NCBI RefSeq assembly: GCF_016522065.1
Contig: NZ_JAEHFV010000001.1
Span: 1,116,001-1,180,000, forward strand
Length of the DNA stretch: 64,000 bases
DNA from: Flavobacterium agrisoli
Lineage (GTDB): Bacteria > Bacteroidota > Bacteroidia > Flavobacteriales > Flavobacteriaceae
Reading direction: 5' to 3'
Made by a program: the position numbers and the translations under genes
Notes under the pieces: generated by a model
Database searches by the model: none
What the model saw: only the letters and a program-made list of their open reading frames with translations
What the model was told of the DNA's origin: nothing
Shown here: positions 62,934 to 64,000 of the stretch, one piece after another
How positions within the stretch are numbered: position 1 is the stretch's first letter
Layout: each line of letters starts with the position of its first letter

Positions 62934-63992
62934 ATGATCAACCTTTTCAACACGCACATCGAAACCCTAGCTATTCACAGGGTGGGAAACAAAAGTCGCA
63001 ACGAAGCGATTTTTTTATCGGAACAAACTTTTAATTTAAACGACGAAATTGCACCTTTAATTAAAGAGTATTTTTTTAAGCCTTTTAGAGAAAAAGAAGA
63101 AAACTATTATCAGTTTGCGCATGAGGTTGATTTGGATTACAACGACATGTACAAATTTGCATCGGAAGTTTTTGAAAATCCAAGCAATTTGCACGAAGTT
63201 TCTAAAAAAATAACCAAACATTTATACGAGCAATCCAATCATCCGCACATTAAAAATGGAGAGGTTTATGTGACTTATTTGACCAATTTAAGCATTGATA
63301 ATAATGTGGTAGATGCAATTGGGATTTTTAAAAGTGAATTACAAGCGGATTTTTTACAATTTGAAGAAAAAGGCAGCAATTTAGAAATGATTTTGCAACA
63401 AGGAATCAACTTGAGCAAATTGGATAAAGGCTGTTTGATTTTCAACTATAAAAAAGAAGAAGGTTACAAAATTTTAACGGTTGATAGTAACCGTTACGAT
63501 GCCCGTTATTGGTTGGAACATTTTTTGAGTGTTGATGCTTTTGAAGACGAAAATTTCATCACTAAAAAATACTTGAAATTCTGCCAGAATTTTGCCAAAG
63601 ATGTAGTACTTCCGGCCGAAGATAAAAAGGAAGAAGTAATGTTTATGAACCGCTCGGTAAATTATTTTGCCAAAAACGATGAGTTTGAAGAAACCGCCTT
63701 TTTGAACGAAGTCTTAGACAACCCCGATTTGATTCCGGAGTTTAAAAATTATAAAGTAGACAAAGGCGAAAAATACAGCATCGAAGACATTACCTCATTT
63801 CCTATTGCCAATGCCGCTGTTTCGGATGCTCGAAAATCCATTAAAAATGTAATCAATTTGGATACTAACATTCAAATTAAAATGGATTTCATCAACCCGG
63901 AAAGTGCCGAAAAATTTGTTGAAAAAGGCTGGGACGAAGAAAAACAAATGTATTACTATTTGGTTTACTTTAATAAAGAACAAAAAAGCTAA
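62934..63992 (+). CDS. Nucleoid-associated protein (NdpA/YejK-like)
   Basis: 352 residues, complete. The family pattern runs from INLFNTHIETLAIHRVGNKS through EVYVTYLTNLSIDNNVVDAIGIFKSE and GCLIFNYKKEEGYKILTVDSNRYDARYWLEHFL to DARKSIKNVINLDTNIQIKMDF. YejK-type proteins associate with the nucleoid; their molecular role is unclear. This Bacteroidota version is about 350 residues. Its leader is formed by the right octamer array, so its own original promoter may have been displaced by the insertion. Confidence 0.9.
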   Translation: MINLFNTHIETLAIHRVGNKSRNEAIFLSEQTFNLNDEIAPLIKEYFFKPFREKEENYYQFAHEVDLDYNDMYKFASEVFENPSNLHEVSKKITKHLYEQSNHPHIKNGEVYVTYLTNLSIDNNVVDAIGIFKSELQADFLQFEEKGSNLEMILQQGINLSKLDKGCLIFNYKKEEGYKILTVDSNRYDARYWLEHFLSVDAFEDENFITKKYLKFCQNFAKDVVLPAEDKKEEVMFMNRSVNYFAKNDEFEETAFLNEVLDNPDLIPEFKNYKVDKGEKYSIEDITSFPIANAAVSDARKSIKNVINLDTNIQIKMDFINPESAEKFVEKGWDEEKQMYYYLVYFNKEQKS

Positions 63993-64000
63993 CAATACCG

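Overview
The window reads as chromosomal DNA of a low-GC member of the Bacteroidota, very probably a Flavobacterium or close relative. The grounds are GldI and a T9SS-type sorting domain, SusC/SusD with FecI/FecR, LytTR/2TM signalling, LysM/SPOR cell-envelope proteins, and promoters of the form TTG-N(17-23)-TAnnTTTG instead of E. coli-type -35/-10 boxes. Shine-Dalgarno sequences are weak. No rRNA, tRNA, CRISPR array, prophage or complete insertion sequence was recognised.

Layout. 0-7.6 kb: a PepD-type dipeptidase (cut by the window edge), a DUF3810 metalloprotease-like membrane protein, an ECF sigma factor with a membrane partner, PlsC, a Nudix hydrolase, DUF4268, an EEP nuclease and a flavin oxidoreductase. 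7.6-22.2 kb, nearly all on the minus strand: a secreted subtilase, mnmA, a MORN/YwqK-like protein, yidC, pyrG, two LysM proteins, OsmC, DUF3820 and guaA. 22.5-29.6 kb, plus strand: a DnaJ/CbpA-CbpM pair, RidA, a CLC-F type fluoride/proton antiporter, then a DHH phosphoesterase, gldI and two cyclophilin-FKBP fusions. 29.8-35.6 kb: a complete curli-like amyloid operon (curlin-repeat subunits, CsgH-like and CsgE domains, CsgF, CsgG and a beta-propeller lipoprotein). 35.7-41.7 kb: purM and small genes, a REP-like palindrome, an AraC regulator, and a tandem pair of small secreted paralogues.

41.8-50.9 kb is one minus-strand regulon: ECF sigma, FecR anti-sigma, SusC, SusD, a calcineurin-type phosphoesterase and a GDPD. 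It looks like a TonB-dependent system for organic phosphodiesters. 51-58 kb holds two thioredoxin-fold proteins, a LytS/LytTR two-component operon with 2TM proteins, and a TonB receptor. 58.1-64 kb holds a YciI/acetyltransferase/VOC operon, a second ClC protein with an HPP protein, a pRiA4b ORF-3-like protein, a stand-alone four-helix-bundle (S23/IVP) gene and a nucleoid-associated protein.

Two things stand out. (1) In the curli operon the CsgH-like and CsgE parts lie in different frames, joined at a run of ten A residues. This means a CsgH-CsgE fusion made by slippage, or a broken gene. The operon's CsgG also carries an extra C-terminal barrel-like domain. (2) Degenerate repeat arrays with a strict 8-bp period, in inverted orientation, bracket the four-helix-bundle gene. 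The same architecture occurs twice without a gene in the 55.5-55.8 kb intergenic region, which suggests an undescribed small mobile or amplifiable element.
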